A program made the translations under genes and the position numbers. Below, in pieces: positions 11,346 to 22,279 of a stretch of 64,000 nt of DNA (the stretch's first letter is position 1; every line of letters begins with the position of its first letter). The notes below the pieces were generated by a model. That model made no database searches, had not been told where the DNA came from, and worked only from the letters and a program-made list of their open reading frames with translations. The DNA is taken from assembly GCA_933207985.1 (NCBI GenBank), contig OW240917.1, forward strand, positions 244,434,977-244,498,976. The letters run 5' to 3'. Origin of the DNA: Pelobates cultripes (lineage: Eukaryota; Chordata; Amphibia; Anura; Pelobatidae).

Positions 11346-11760
11346 CAGCGCTGTATTTAGCGCAAGGCAAACAAGGCACTTGCCTTGGGTGGTACTTTCC
11401 AGGGGGCGGCAAAAAATGCCACCTCCCAAGTGCCCTGGCAAATACCTTGTTAGCCTTGACTTATAGGGGGCCCAAAAGTTGGGCAGCTGGCCACCCTTAA
11501 GCCCCCCAGGGAGCCCGGACAGTTTCTTTTACAGGCGGGTGGCGAGGGAGCGCTGATCTGAGCTCTTCCTGCTCAGCTCCCTCGAACGACCCGCAGTGAT
11601 GCCGGGAGCTGGAATGTGACGTCACTGAGCAGGAAGATCACAGCTCCCTCGCTGCCTATTTTGCGCACCCACTCCCCCCCTTGACTGCCTGACCTCCATC
11701 TTGTACGCCTGCCCACCCAGCAGCCAGCCCAGCAGCCCCACTGGACCCCAGGTAAAAATC
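11346..11760. mobile_element. hAT-type non-autonomous element, partial
   Basis: Begins cagcgctgtatttagcgcaa and continues with aggcaaacaaggcacttgcc and ggggcggcaaaaaatgcc. It is closely similar to the start of the complete element at 38174-39201 (which begins caggggcgttttagccgc), and the similarity runs to about 11755 (ccactggacc). The 3' end with its inverted repeat is not seen, so this copy is truncated or joined to other sequence. Confidence 0.6.
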
Positions 11761-12934
11761 TGTGCATAGGGGCTTGGCAGGAACAATAACCGGGTACATA
11801 GAAACAGACAAGGGCAAATCCAGGAGAGTAGTCAGACACGGTTCCATAGGTCAGGGCAGGCAGCGAACAGACAATAACGAATAATCCAAAAGCAGAGGTA
11901 ACAAGCCAGGTTAGTCTGAAAATTAAGGAAAATTAGGCAACAGGAAACAATGAACTGACCCTGCTCTCAGGGAAAGGCAGTGTTAAGTGCACCCGCACTA
12001 GAACATATTTTCATGGGATGTTTAATTTCGGGGCATGAAAGCAGGTCTGTGTTCGGGGGAATTTCCCGGAAATAGATTCCCAAACATAGACCAGTTCACT
12101 AGTGCATGGAATCCCAAGAATCTATGTTCGGGGAAAATGCCCGAACATAGATTAGCAAACTAGCGACTAGGGATTATTTTTGAGGTAGGGCTTATATTGC
12201 GAGCATGTCTTATTTTCTGGGAAAACGGTATCAGTTTTGAGAAATCTTAATGTGAGGAGAGATTCTCATAAATATAATCTTTTTTTTTTTCTTTTTCTAC
12301 CAACTATATACTGACGTGAAGCCGATCAAAAATATTGGCCACACTAATGCAATTATCATGTATACCACTAGGTGGAGCTATGTAATTAAAAAGTGGACCT
12401 TTTTATGAAGCTTAAGGTTTCTTACGCTGTGAATCAAGGACTGATTTTCAGGAACAAAGACGGCTTAACCCTTACTATGTGCTGTATTGTGGAGTCGTGA
12501 TCCTCAGCCGGCCAGATTAACACATAAAGAAATTCTATTCTTTCATCCTCTGGTATTCTTTGTCTATAACGTTTCATCCCCTAGTTTTATTCTCTACCTA
12601 TATTTATTAACTCGGAGGTATTTCAATCTGTATGGTTTATGTGTAAAGAGAGTGTCCTCTTTTCTTTCCATCTTAAAAACTGTGCAGGTTTTAACAGAAA
12701 TTGGCCCTTCTATAAATGAACCTGGTTACACCCCCTGTCTGTCACTCACACAACTGGTCCTGTTATTTCCTGGTGGGCTAGCTCAGTGTACTTAAACACA
12801 ATTGATCAGAGCACCTGTCTTGCACAGACTTCTTACTTCTTATTGAGCTGCATTGGGAAGTCTGTGATTGGACAGACACATAAAGTCTGGGCGGGGTTAG
12901 AATGGGAGGGTTTCCAAAGGCTGCAGTTAAAAGG
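11761..12934. other. Unclassified repeat-derived sequence between the two minisatellite blocks
   Basis: Includes tracts such as aacatagattagcaaac and a short palindromic cagacttct/agaagtctg pair near 12825-12865. No gene is recognised. A weak tRNA-like box A at 12777 was examined and rejected. Confidence 0.4.
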
Positions 12935-13180
12935 TATAGGGGCTATAGTGTGGTGGAGGACAGGAGCTGTAGTGTAGGGCAGGCTAAGGGCTGTAGTGAA
13001 TGGTGGGGGTAGAGACTGTGGTGTAGATGGGGGATATTGGCTGTAGTTTGGGGAGGATAAGAGCTGTAGTGTTGGGGAGATAGGAGCTGTAATGTTGGGG
13101 AGATAAGGGATTTAGTGAATGTTGGGTAATGGCTGCAGTGTACAGTGGACAGGAGCTGTAGTGTAGGGGGGAAGTATCTA
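12935..13180. repeat. Minisatellite ggctgtagtgtagg, right block
   Basis: About ten copies of the same gagctgtagtgtaggggga unit found at 11085-11345, in the same orientation. Confidence 0.75.
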
Positions 13181-13489
13181 TAGTGTTCCTTTAGTGGATT
13201 AAACTCCCAGAGGTGGACCCATGTCCAGTAGAATAATTTAGGAAAAAATGTTGTGCCCAGTTTTGTTTCTGAAATATGGTCGTCTTATCTAAATACCTAC
13301 ACCTTCTATAAAAATATAGTGAGGGGTCACAAGTAAATGATCCATCTCAAAAATGGTCAAGGCATTTATTTTTGTCTATAGAGCTGGGCATACGGTGGTT
13401 GCAGCTGGTCAACAACTTCCAAAGGAATCCCTAGCAGAGGGCAGCATGGGGAACCTGCCACCCCCACAAATATTACCCTTCCATTTGTT

Positions 13490-13950
13490 TAAAGAGATTC
13501 CATAGTGCCAGGAAAACAAAGCAGTTTTTCTTGCACTATAGGGTTAATAGGTCCCCCCATCTCGCGCCCCCCCCCCCCGGCGCTGAAGGGGTTAAAGCCC
13601 GTTCAGCCACTTACCTGAAACCAGCGTCCTCTGCAGATGTCAGCCGGTGGGGGAGACCTAATGCACATACGCATTAGACCTCCCCATAGGAAAGCATTAT
13701 TCAATACTTTCCTATGGGGAAAATCTGGCGCTGAAGGTCCTCATGCAGAGCTTGAGGATGTCCAGCGTCAGATAACGGACCAAAAGTCAGTTAGGACTCC
13801 GGAAGCCCTCTAGTGGTTGTCTGGTAGACAGCTACAGAGGGCAGACTTAGAGCTGCAATGTAAACATTGCAGCAATAAGTGCAAAAGGGTCACAGCACCC
13901 AGACCACTTCAGTGAGCTGAAGTAGTCTGGAGGTCTACAGTGTTCCTTTA
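13490..13950. mobile_element. MITE of the AGGAC/AGGGAC family
   Basis: Left end aaagagattccatagtgcca followed by ggaaaacaaagcag; right end gaagtagtctggaggtctac followed by agtgttcctttaag. It contains the hairpin cataggaaagcatt ... aatactttcctatg near 13685-13720, a signature shared with copies near 21890, 38060 and 62080. No coding capacity. Confidence 0.65.
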
Positions 13951-15757
13951 AGTGTCTAACAAACTATGCCAAGTTACGAAGCAACCCAACTGGACAATTG
14001 TTTGACCATTTTTTGCATCCTTCACCCAAACCGTTTTTTTTTTTCAGAATCATGGATGAAATTCAGATGAATGAACAAAAAAATGATTGTGTGCCAATTA
14101 ACCTTAGTGATTTTACATTCTCTCCTAAATATTGGCATCCTCGCTTGCTATCTGTGATATCCCAGACTTTTTAGGCATGCATGTGAAATACATTAGCATG
14201 AAATGGTAAAACTATTTATATTCTGTTTCACAGAAGCCTAGGGAAAATATGCTGAGTCTTTGATTTCATAGAAAACATAACGAGAATCAGATATTCTCAT
14301 GAGATTGAAAAATTGAAAAATAAAATATTAAGAAACAAATAGTTTTCCAAACCAAGCTAGCCCACAACTAAATGCTAACACCATCACTCACTAAACTCTG
14401 AGTTATAGCCACTGGAAATATGAATGGCAAAATATAGGCTTCTATAAATGTATAGATTTTTTTTTTTTTATATTGTACAGCTTGGCTTGTTAAAGGAACT
14501 GTAGTGGTTATGGTGACAGAGTTTCCTGGCGCCCCACTTTGTAAGTAGTCAAAGAGTTTCAGAATGGTGTAACACTTTATTTGGGGATAACAGGATGCCT
14601 CCGTCAGCTGATCGCTCTCAGCCTATGAGCTAAACCCAGCGAGCTTAGCCCAGACAGAGAGAGGGCCTTGAATTTAAATATGGAGTAGGACACTTTGGGA
14701 GTTGTAATGCTATCATGTTGCTTTAAATCTGAAACTTGCAATGAAAGTTCGCCAAACATTCAGAGTTTAGCGCATAACCCCGACAAAAAAAACATGTAAC
14801 AAAGGTTGTAGTTGCAACATTTTAACTTGTGGTTAAATTTATCATAAAAATGAATGGAACTTGCACCCAAGCTGATAGCAGTTGCATTGAGATAGATGAA
14901 AGCCCCTTCCACCAACCACCAATACAACGAATATAAGTTGTTATGGTACTTGACTTGCCCCATTAAGCACAACCATTACTGCTCATTTAAATCAGTTTAT
15001 TACGTACCAATATTTAAAACCTAAAGGCTTACACTTTATACTTTTATAATGTTATATCAGCATCTGGCTGTGCATATTGTTTCCCTGAATATTAATGGAA
15101 TGCTGAACGCAGGCTGTTACGGGCTACGATTATAGTACATACACAACCATCGACTCTTCTCCGTAAAAGTGGAACAGCTGTATATATTAAGTTACAGGCT
15201 TGCAATTTACTCAGCTGCAGTAACCAGCGTGTTTACCGAAACTCTCTAAAAAAAATATGCCTCTATCAGCAGAACTCGCTCTTAAAAAGAAAAAAATCCA
15301 GGAAAATCAAGGCTAAAAAATAAAATGGTTCTTAGAAAGAATTCTCGTATAATTACATAGCCCTATGACCAAGCCAAAACAAAGCTAACTTTGCAGTACA
15401 CAGCTGACTGATGAAGAATTTGAGCAGTTATTTATTTTAGCTTATTTAATGAGAACAGTCTATTTTAGCACACTATGTCATACGCCAGTGAGGACTATTC
15501 TGTAATCCATCAGAGCAGATTGTATCGACTCCATCCTCCGGTGTTGTCTAACCCAGTCGTTCTTAAATTTGTTTGACTGGTGCACATTTGATACAGATGT
15601 ATTTGGCTTGATAATCTATTCGATTGTAAAATGATCTCAGTAGTTCATTTGCCGTCTGTAATGACAAATGTATAAAAAAACACTTTTAACGCACTTTTGG
15701 CAGTATCAGAGTGGTCTCCATTTTTTGGTGCAATGCATTGTTGCTTTACAATTGAAC
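13951..15757. other. Non-coding stretch, mostly unremarkable
   Basis: No exon or RNA gene is recognised. A MITE-like end (ttaaaggaactgtagtggtt) is visible at about 14490. The rest shows nothing I can name. Confidence 0.4.
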
Positions 15758-15887
15758 TTAAAGGGACACTATAGGCACCCAGACCACTTTAGCTAATTGA
15801 GTGTCCCCATTATACTTAGCGCTACGATGTAAAAATTTCTCTAAAACTAAGACAGCCACTGGAGGCACTTCCGGAGTGTTACTGGAC
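15758..15887. mobile_element. MITE left half, interrupted by the L1-like LINE
   Basis: Starts ttaaagggacactataggca and runs through agacagccactggaggcac to gagtgttactggac at 15874-15887. The continuation of this MITE resumes at 21815 on the far side of the LINE. Confidence 0.7.
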
Positions 15888-16566
15888 TTTTTAAATTTTT
15901 TTTATTTATTTATTCTAATAAAGGACATCTGATACACATCATATACACTGAAATCAAGACATGTGAACAAAGGCATATACTCTGTGCTTTTTAGCTTTTT
16001 TCGTTAACCTCATGAATGCACATTCAGCTTTGCATATAGTACATCATTTTCCAATCGTGGAGTACATTTTTGCCTGAGTTTCCCCAATTGGTGATTCACA
16101 TCTGCAATTATACCAAGACATCCCGTTTGGTCTTTTGTAATGAATATAACATGTAACAACTGTGCAATTGCTTGCATTGAAAACAATTAGGAGTACCATA
16201 TGCAATTATAGTTGCTGTCAGAACTCCAGTGTAAAACCCATTATGCACGATTGTACAAATGCGAGAAAGAGAAAGAAAATATAAAGAAAGATTAAAACCA
16301 GAGGAAGAAAGAACATCCTTGAGGAACCGAGGAAGTGAGAAAAGATAATTAGGGGTGATGGTGGAGAAGAGAGAGGGAGGGGGGGGGGAGGCCCAGCGGG
16401 AGTCGCTCAATGATAAGCTTCATAAGGAGAGTATTGCTCTTCTAACCTCATCTACGTCAGGCCTCTACGAACCTACTCGTAGTGAAAGGACTCGGGTGTA
16501 GCATTCTGTTACTTTTCTCCATTGCCCTGTGTGGTGTGATTTTATGTGTTAGTCCAGTCTGCTGTC

Positions 16567-17054
16567 CTAGTCGTTCACCATACTTTTGATCCAAGGGCCC
16601 CATATCTTGTCAAATTTTTTTGTTGTCCCTCTGACCCGTGCTGTCAGTTTGTCCATTAAAAAAGTGTCTTTTTTTGTGTGCTTTACCATTGCTATTGTAG
16701 GGGTGTCCATCTGTAGCCATACCTGTGCTAGGGCTCTTCGTGCGGCTACAAACCCTTTTGTCCGCAGCCCCTCCAGCATAGGTCTGTCAGGTTTTTGCGC
16801 ATTCGGTACAGCGTTACTGGGGTGGTATACCACCAAATCATAATTTTATATGATTGTTCCTGCACGTTGACGCACACCGAAGAAGTTGCAGCGGCCTCCC
16901 ATATTTCCTGCCATTCTATGCCCTCCAGGACCTTGTTTAAATCTTCTTCCGACTGGTCTATGTACTTGATGTCACTCCATTCTAGTGAATGAGTGCTCAG
17001 GTGAGAGTATAGACAGGAGATTAGACCACTTGGGAATTGCTCCTTCAAGCACAT
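16567..17054 (-). pseudogene. L1-like ORF2 C-terminal region
   Basis: Translation on the minus strand gives a block typical of L1 ORF2 ends: IWEAAATSSVCVNVQEQSYK, then WWYTTPVTLYRM and CWRGCGQKG, followed after a frameshift near 16800 by RRALAQVW ... IWGPWIKSM. In intact elements this region helps RNA binding and target-primed reverse transcription. The frameshift between the two reading frames shows the copy is dead. Confidence 0.8.
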
Positions 17055-17399
17055 TAGTTCAAAAAACGTTAATGGTGTCTGTGCCGCCGTTTTGATCCTG
17101 GTATCTCAGGCATAGTCCCTAAGCTGAAGATAGCGGAAAAAATTGAAAGGTCTTAACGGGCCCTGCTTTTCAGGTCATCAAAAGTGATGACCATTGTCAA
17201 ACAGTTGAGATAGTCGCTGCAGTCCTGTGTTTTCAAGTCCCTTAAAATCCCTATCCTGCATCAGTAGGAGGAAATCTCTTTTTCTCAAAAATGGGGGTCA
17301 TTGGTGACGGGACAGATGTCAGGCCATATTTGTGGGCAGTCGCGTCCCAGACTCTGAGGAAGGTTTGTATCGCCTGGTATGGTACCTTGTTTAGAGGTC

Positions 17400-17865
17400 T
17401 ATGTTCCCTAGGGATCCATATGAGGAACTGGGGGAGATCCGGGCTAGCTGGGCTGCCACGTAATAGTAGTAGAGGTTCGGTATTTCCAGACCCCCTCTAT
17501 CCTTAGCTCCATAAAGTATATTACGCAAGATCCTGTGCTTCTTATTCTGCCAGATAAACTTACCGATAGCTTGCTGAAGTGCTCCCAGGCTAGATTTAGT
17601 CAGGTGGATCGGGAGAGCTTGAAAGAGGAACAATATCTTAGGTAGCACATTCATTTTCACCGAATGTATTCTTCCGATCCACGATATCGGTTTATCTACC
17701 CATGTCTCCATGTCATGTATTAGTTGCCTAATTAGTGGGACGTAGTTTTGTTGATGTAGGAGGGATGGGTTGGCCGTTAACCATATGCCTAGGTATTTGA
17801 TGTGATCTTTTGCTATGTGGACGTGATATGTCTTCCCTATATATGTCGCTCTTAGGGGTAGGTGG
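17400..17865 (-). pseudogene. L1-like ORF2, RT thumb and connecting region
   Basis: The minus-strand translation contains HIKYLGIWLT, LIHDMETWVDKPISWIGRIH, VKMNVLPKILFLFQALPI and GGLEIPNLYYYYVAAQL, all conserved L1 landmarks downstream of the RT active site. Its N-terminal side is lost at about 17866, where the foreign minisatellite block begins. Confidence 0.85.
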
Positions 17866-18999
17866 GGGTTAATTTTTTTTAGGGGGGGGAGGGGGTGACT
17901 AGGGGTTTGGGGACCCCTAGTCACCTGGGGGGGTAACACTTTTATTTATGGCCCCCACCCACCGCTCAGGGGTGGGGGCCGGGGGAGGACAATAGGTCCC
18001 CCCCCTACTGGTATTTAGGGCCCCCACCCGCCGCTCAGGGGTGAGGGCCAGGGGAGAGGACATTAGGTCCCCCTCTTATTAGTATTTAGGGCCACCACCC
18101 ACCGCTCAGGGGTGAGGGCCAGGGGGGAGGACATTAGGTCCCCCCATATTAGTATTTAGGGCCCCCACCCACTGATCAGGGGTGGGGGCCAGGGGGGAAG
18201 ACATTAGGTCCCCCCCCTTATTCCAATTTAGGGCCCGACCCGCCGCTCAGGGGTGGGGGACAGTGGGAAGGACATTAGGTCCCCCCCTATTAGTATTTAG
18301 GGCCCCCACTCGCCGCTCAGGGGTAGGGGCCAGGGGGAGGACATTAAGTCCCCCCATTATTTTACTGTAGGGCCCCCACCCACCGCTCAGGAGTGGGGGC
18401 CAGGGGGGAGGACATTAGTTCCCCCCTTATTAGTATTTAGGGCCCCCACCCACCGATCAGGGGTGGGGGCCAGGGGGGAGGACATTAGGTTCCCCCCCTT
18501 ATTCTGATTTAGGGACCCCACTCGCCGCTCAGGGGTGGGGATCCAGGGGGAGGACAATAGGGCAATTTTTTAATTTATTTTTTTAACAGTGAGCAGCCAC
18601 AGGCTATACCGCGTGTAGGGGAATAATTTACTAATACTAAGTAATTTTTACATAGTATTAGTAAATTTGGTTGAAAGACCAATTTAGGTCTTTCAGCCTT
18701 TTAGTAGATAGCTCCCTAATATCGTGGGAGTTATCTACTTATTCATTCCTGTCATTACATTGACTGGCAAAGTAACTTTTTATATGAATGTATGTTACTT
18801 GATTGTTGTAAGTGTTGCAAAAGCTTACAGCTGAATCCTGGCTATGTTTGTATACTTTTTATTTAAAATTTCACTGGGTAAGTATATTAGTTGTTAGGCA
18901 ATACTGTGCTTTGGAACCTCTGTACTTTGGCAACGTCGGAAATTTGGCACTTCAGCACTTCGACACTTTGGTAATTCAGTAATTTCAGAACTTCGGGAC
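17866..18999. repeat. Hairpin-rich block with 70-bp minisatellite, inside the L1 RT domain
   Basis: From left to right: a 12-bp perfect hairpin (gtgactaggggt 17895-17906 with acccctagtcac 17913-17924); nine copies of a roughly 70-bp unit with core ccgctcaggggtgggggcc, at about 17940-18560; then three successive hairpins (arms 18627-18639/18653-18665, 18672-18680/18687-18695 and 18703-18716/18726-18739); and finally a decayed run of about 10-bp acttcgg-type subrepeats at 18905-18997. No coding capacity. It looks like a non-autonomous element of unrecognised class. Confidence 0.7.
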
Positions 19000-19845
19000 C
19001 GGCACGAAGCCCACCTGGTCTGGGAGGACCAGGCTAGTTAGAATTGGGTTCAGTCTGCTCGCTAATACTTTTGCTAAGATTTTGGAGTCGTGGTTAATTA
19101 AAGAGATTGGGCGAAAATTCTCCGGGATCAAGTCATCTTTACCAGGTTTAGGCAGTAAGACTATGTTCGCTAGAGACATGTCTTGATCTGTGGTCCCCCT
19201 GTCCCTGAGGTCATTAAACCACAGTTCAAGGTGGGGCAGAAGCTCCTCTCTAAATATCTTGTAGTAGCTACCATCGAAGCCGCCTGGGCCTGGCGCCTCA
19301 TTGCTTTTCAGAGCCGAAATTGCTGCATCTATTTCCTCAACTGCTGAGTCCGCCTCGCCTAGTTTGGGGAGGTGTATCCAAGAGATGAATTCTCGTATCC
19401 CATGAAGTTCTTGTTGTGGGTTTGCATCTTCGCCCATCGAGTGGTTATATAGTTTGGTGTATAAATCCGTAAATACTTTGGCAATCTCTATGGGGTTTGT
19501 TTGATAGTCTCCCACAGTATTTTTGATCTTCTTGATATGTGTGTTCCATTGCCGTGGCCTAAGGGATCTTGCTAACAGAGTATCCATTTTATTAGCCTTT
19601 TCATAAAAGGTCCATTTTGACCACACTATAGCTCTCGCGGTATCATTGAGGAGCGTTTCGCAAATAGAGGTCCTCAATCCTTGTAACGCCTGCAAGTTAG
19701 TAGGTGTAGGGTCCGACTTGTGTTGCTGTTCCGCTGATCTTAAAGCTTCTAAAAGAAACAACAGTAATTGAGATTTTCTGCGGTTTTTAAGTGTCACTTC
19801 TCTAATCAGTATACCCCGAACGACCGTCTTATGTGCTGCCCACAC
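18999..19845 (-). pseudogene. L1-like ORF2, RT N-terminal half
   Basis: The reading frame is open for over 280 codons on the minus strand and contains APGPGGFDGSYYKIFREELL, ANIVLLPKPGKD, NFRPISLINHDSKILAKVLA and LPDQVGFVP, which are RT motifs 0 to 2a of L1-type elements. It breaks off right after DQVGFVP at about 19000, where the hairpin block starts. The catalytic motif with paired aspartates is absent from the window, so the element cannot encode an active RT. Confidence 0.9.
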
Positions 19846-19959
19846 TGTGGCTTTCGATAACCCCCACTCTGCCTCTCTGCCTCTCTGTCAAAATATTAGT
19901 TCAACTCTCTACGAATAGTCTCAACTATTTCTGTGTCCTGAAGTAGAGAACTATTCAGC

Positions 19960-20692
19960 CGCCATAACCAAGGTGTCGCCGCGCTCAGTTTATCTAAATT
20001 AATAGATACGTCTGCATGGTCTGACCAAGTTATAGAACCCACTGTGGATTCCGAGACTCTGGGAACAGTTGGGGGGTTTACCAGGAACAGATCTATTCTG
20101 GAGTATGTGTCGTGTGGTGGTGAATAATACGTATAGTCATTATCGCCGGGTGTCGGGCTCTCCAGATATCTATAAGGCCTGTTGTATAAATGTGTGCAAT
20201 AGTTTGTTTTGTCTGCCTCTCCTGTGGGACCGAGGAGTTCTCCTGCAGGGACCTCTATCTACTGCTGAGGATGGAGCCACATTGAAATCGCCCCCCACTA
20301 TCACCATTCTGTGCGGTAGCGCAGTGACAGTGCGGGTGACAATTATCTGGAAGGTGAGGGTTGTACAAATTGAGGATGTGGATCATGTGTGAATGTAAGT
20401 TTCCTGATACTAGCACAAAGCGCCCCCCTGGGTCTAAGCTCACTCCACTGACCCTAATCAGGCATCTATGATGTACGAGGATGGCAACCCCATTCCTCTT
20501 ATTGAGGGCCCTTGATTCATATGTGGTGCTACAGGTGTGGTCCCTAAGGGCGAACTTTGCCGATTTCGGCAAGTGCGTCTCCTGCAAGAAGGCTATGTCT
20601 GGGTTCATACGCTTAAGTTCCCTAAACATAAGCCTTCGTTGCTTAGGGGCATTGAGTCCCTTAACATTAAGAGATACTAGTTTTACCGGCAT
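19960..20692 (-). pseudogene. L1-like ORF2, AP-type endonuclease domain
   Basis: Starts at the ATG at 20692 with VSLNVKGLNAPKQRR and DIAFLQETHLPK, carrying the conserved Asn and Glu of AP endonucleases. NKRNGVAILVH and NLYNPH follow. A frameshift near 20300 separates these from the C-terminal part (YSRIDLFLVN and a WSDHA motif near 20020), which supplies the catalytic His. This domain nicks target DNA to start retrotransposition. Confidence 0.85.
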
Positions 20693-21814
20693 ATCATAAT
20701 CCGTGGGGTGCCTCTATATTTAAACATTCTGTCGTGTCTGCTCCCAGTCCAGACGTCCAGGATTCCCCTCGGGCTCCCCCCCAGAGGAGATAAGGGATAG
20801 GTAAAGGTAAAATGGGGACAGAATAGAGGAAAATTAGTATAAAGAAGAAGTAATAAACTTTGTACGTAAATCGCCTGGTCTTACCCCTAGCCAGGCCTGT
20901 TAGGGGTGGATGTCCCATCTCCCCTGGTACTGAAACGGAGCCCTGGGGCAATGGGGACATGGACCAGCCAATGTGGGCACCACTTGAGTGCCCCCTAGAT
21001 CCATACGAATAAACACTATAACCTGTGCGTCGATATCTAGCAAATAAAACAGTGAGAACATCTCTGCAGAGTGCGGAGAGGTAGGAAAAACACTCGCCAG
21101 TATTTACAGCTAATTGCCATTCGCTGTATAATTTATTTATTTTTGAGGGGTGGAGGGGGGGGGGGTTGTTGTCCCTTTTAAAAATAAACGGTCCAAACCA
21201 CAACTTTTTGCTTGTAGGAAGCAAGGACAATGACCCCAGTTAACGTTCAGTAGCAGGGTTCAACGTCCTGCAGCTCAGCAATCCCGAGCATTAATCCTCA
21301 GTGTTAGGCTGATAATATAGCTGCTGTAGCTAGTTATATATCACTTTACGATCTAAGTGTTGCTTAACCAGCTTGCATGCAATTACATATTCACGTTGGC
21401 GGATATATCCGGGAGAGGGAGGGAACACTACATGGCCCCGCCTACGGCACACCTCGTCTCCGGTGTCCTAAGAGGACCCGCCCATCTCCAACACTCTGCC
21501 CCCGTGTGGAGCCGATACCCCCAGAGGCCTCCTGTTGCATTGTGGCCATATCTTGGTCTCGCCTCCCTTTCCCCCTCTGTAAACCGGAAGAAAGACCAAC
21601 TCCGAAGGCCCCAGCCAACCAGCACCCCCTTCCCCCAGCAGGGAGCCACCCCGGGACGGGTCCCTTCTGGCGCCCCCACCCACGGCGACCATCATACATT
21701 TCCATTGTTTCCCTATTACATCAATTTCCCACATAAATAAACATGAATACCGTAAATACAGTGTTAAACGTAGCATAATATCACACACTAACGGACACAT
21801 TAAGGGAGGAATCC

Positions 21815-21960
21815 GAGTATTACTGGACGTCCGCTAACTGATGCTGGACGTCCTCACACTCTGCTAGGACATCCAGCGTTGGCTATTTCTCCATAGGAAA
21901 GCATTGATTCAATGCTTTCCAATGGGTAGGCCTAATGCCCGGGCACTTGCCAAATATGCA
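21815..21960. mobile_element. MITE right half after the L1 insertion
   Basis: Continues the MITE broken at 15887: gagtattactggacgtccgc, then catccagcgttgg and the hairpin ccataggaaagcatt ... aatgctttccaatgg at about 21890-21925. Its terminal repeat is not found within the next few hundred bases, so the end is lost or displaced. Confidence 0.6.
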
Positions 21961-22274
21961 CCTTAGCAGAGAGGAAAATTTGTGAGAAGCAGCCTTGTAG
22001 GGGTCCTCAAATTCCAAGTGACATGTAGCTGGAAAAGAAAGGAGAAATATAAGATGCAGTATGTCAAATTTCCAAATTAAAAACTGAGGTAAATACACTT
22101 TACAGTGTAGGCTACTATCTCTTACAGTGTAGGCTACTAGCACCTGGGCAGTACAATCCCCACCTATGAATATAATAGTGAAATCTGAGTCCGTCCAAAT
22201 CAGGTATGCATATGTAATATAAACACAAGAGCAAATAATAGTGCAATATGTCAGGAAACCAAAAATGTATAAAT
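21961..22274. other. Non-coding stretch, nothing recognised
   Basis: No gene or repeat signature stands out, apart from a local 22-bp duplication around 22105-22138 (cttacagtgtaggctact, twice). Confidence 0.4.
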
Positions 22275-22279
22275 ATTAT

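Larger units (their letters stand above)
15888..21814 (-). mobile_element. L1-like LINE (non-LTR retrotransposon), degraded, 5.9 kb
   Basis: Minus-strand element. Target duplications flank it: gagtgttactggac at 15874-15887 and gagtattactggac at 21815-21828, one mismatch in 14. The poly-A tail appears on the plus strand as the T-rich run at 15888-15915, and its complement carries AATAAA-like units. ORF2 domains occur in the right order on the minus strand: AP endonuclease (about 20692 to 19960), RT N-terminal half (19845-18999), RT C-terminal thumb region (about 17860-17400) and C-terminal cysteine region (about 17054-16567). No ORF1 is recognised in the 1.1 kb upstream of the endonuclease. 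The middle of the RT, including the catalytic aspartates, is replaced by a foreign block (17866-18999). Confidence 0.88.

Noticed and set aside
12768..12830. tRNA-like box A (gggctagctcagtg) followed by agagcacctgtcttgca, suggesting a tRNA or tRNA-derived SINE
   Set aside because: The distance between the D-arm-like and anticodon-like parts is wrong, no T-arm box B is found, and no cloverleaf can be closed.
20694..21230. 178-codon minus-strand frame upstream of the L1 endonuclease as ORF1
   Set aside because: It lacks a coiled coil, RRM-like domain or other L1 ORF1 feature. It reads as untranslated leader.
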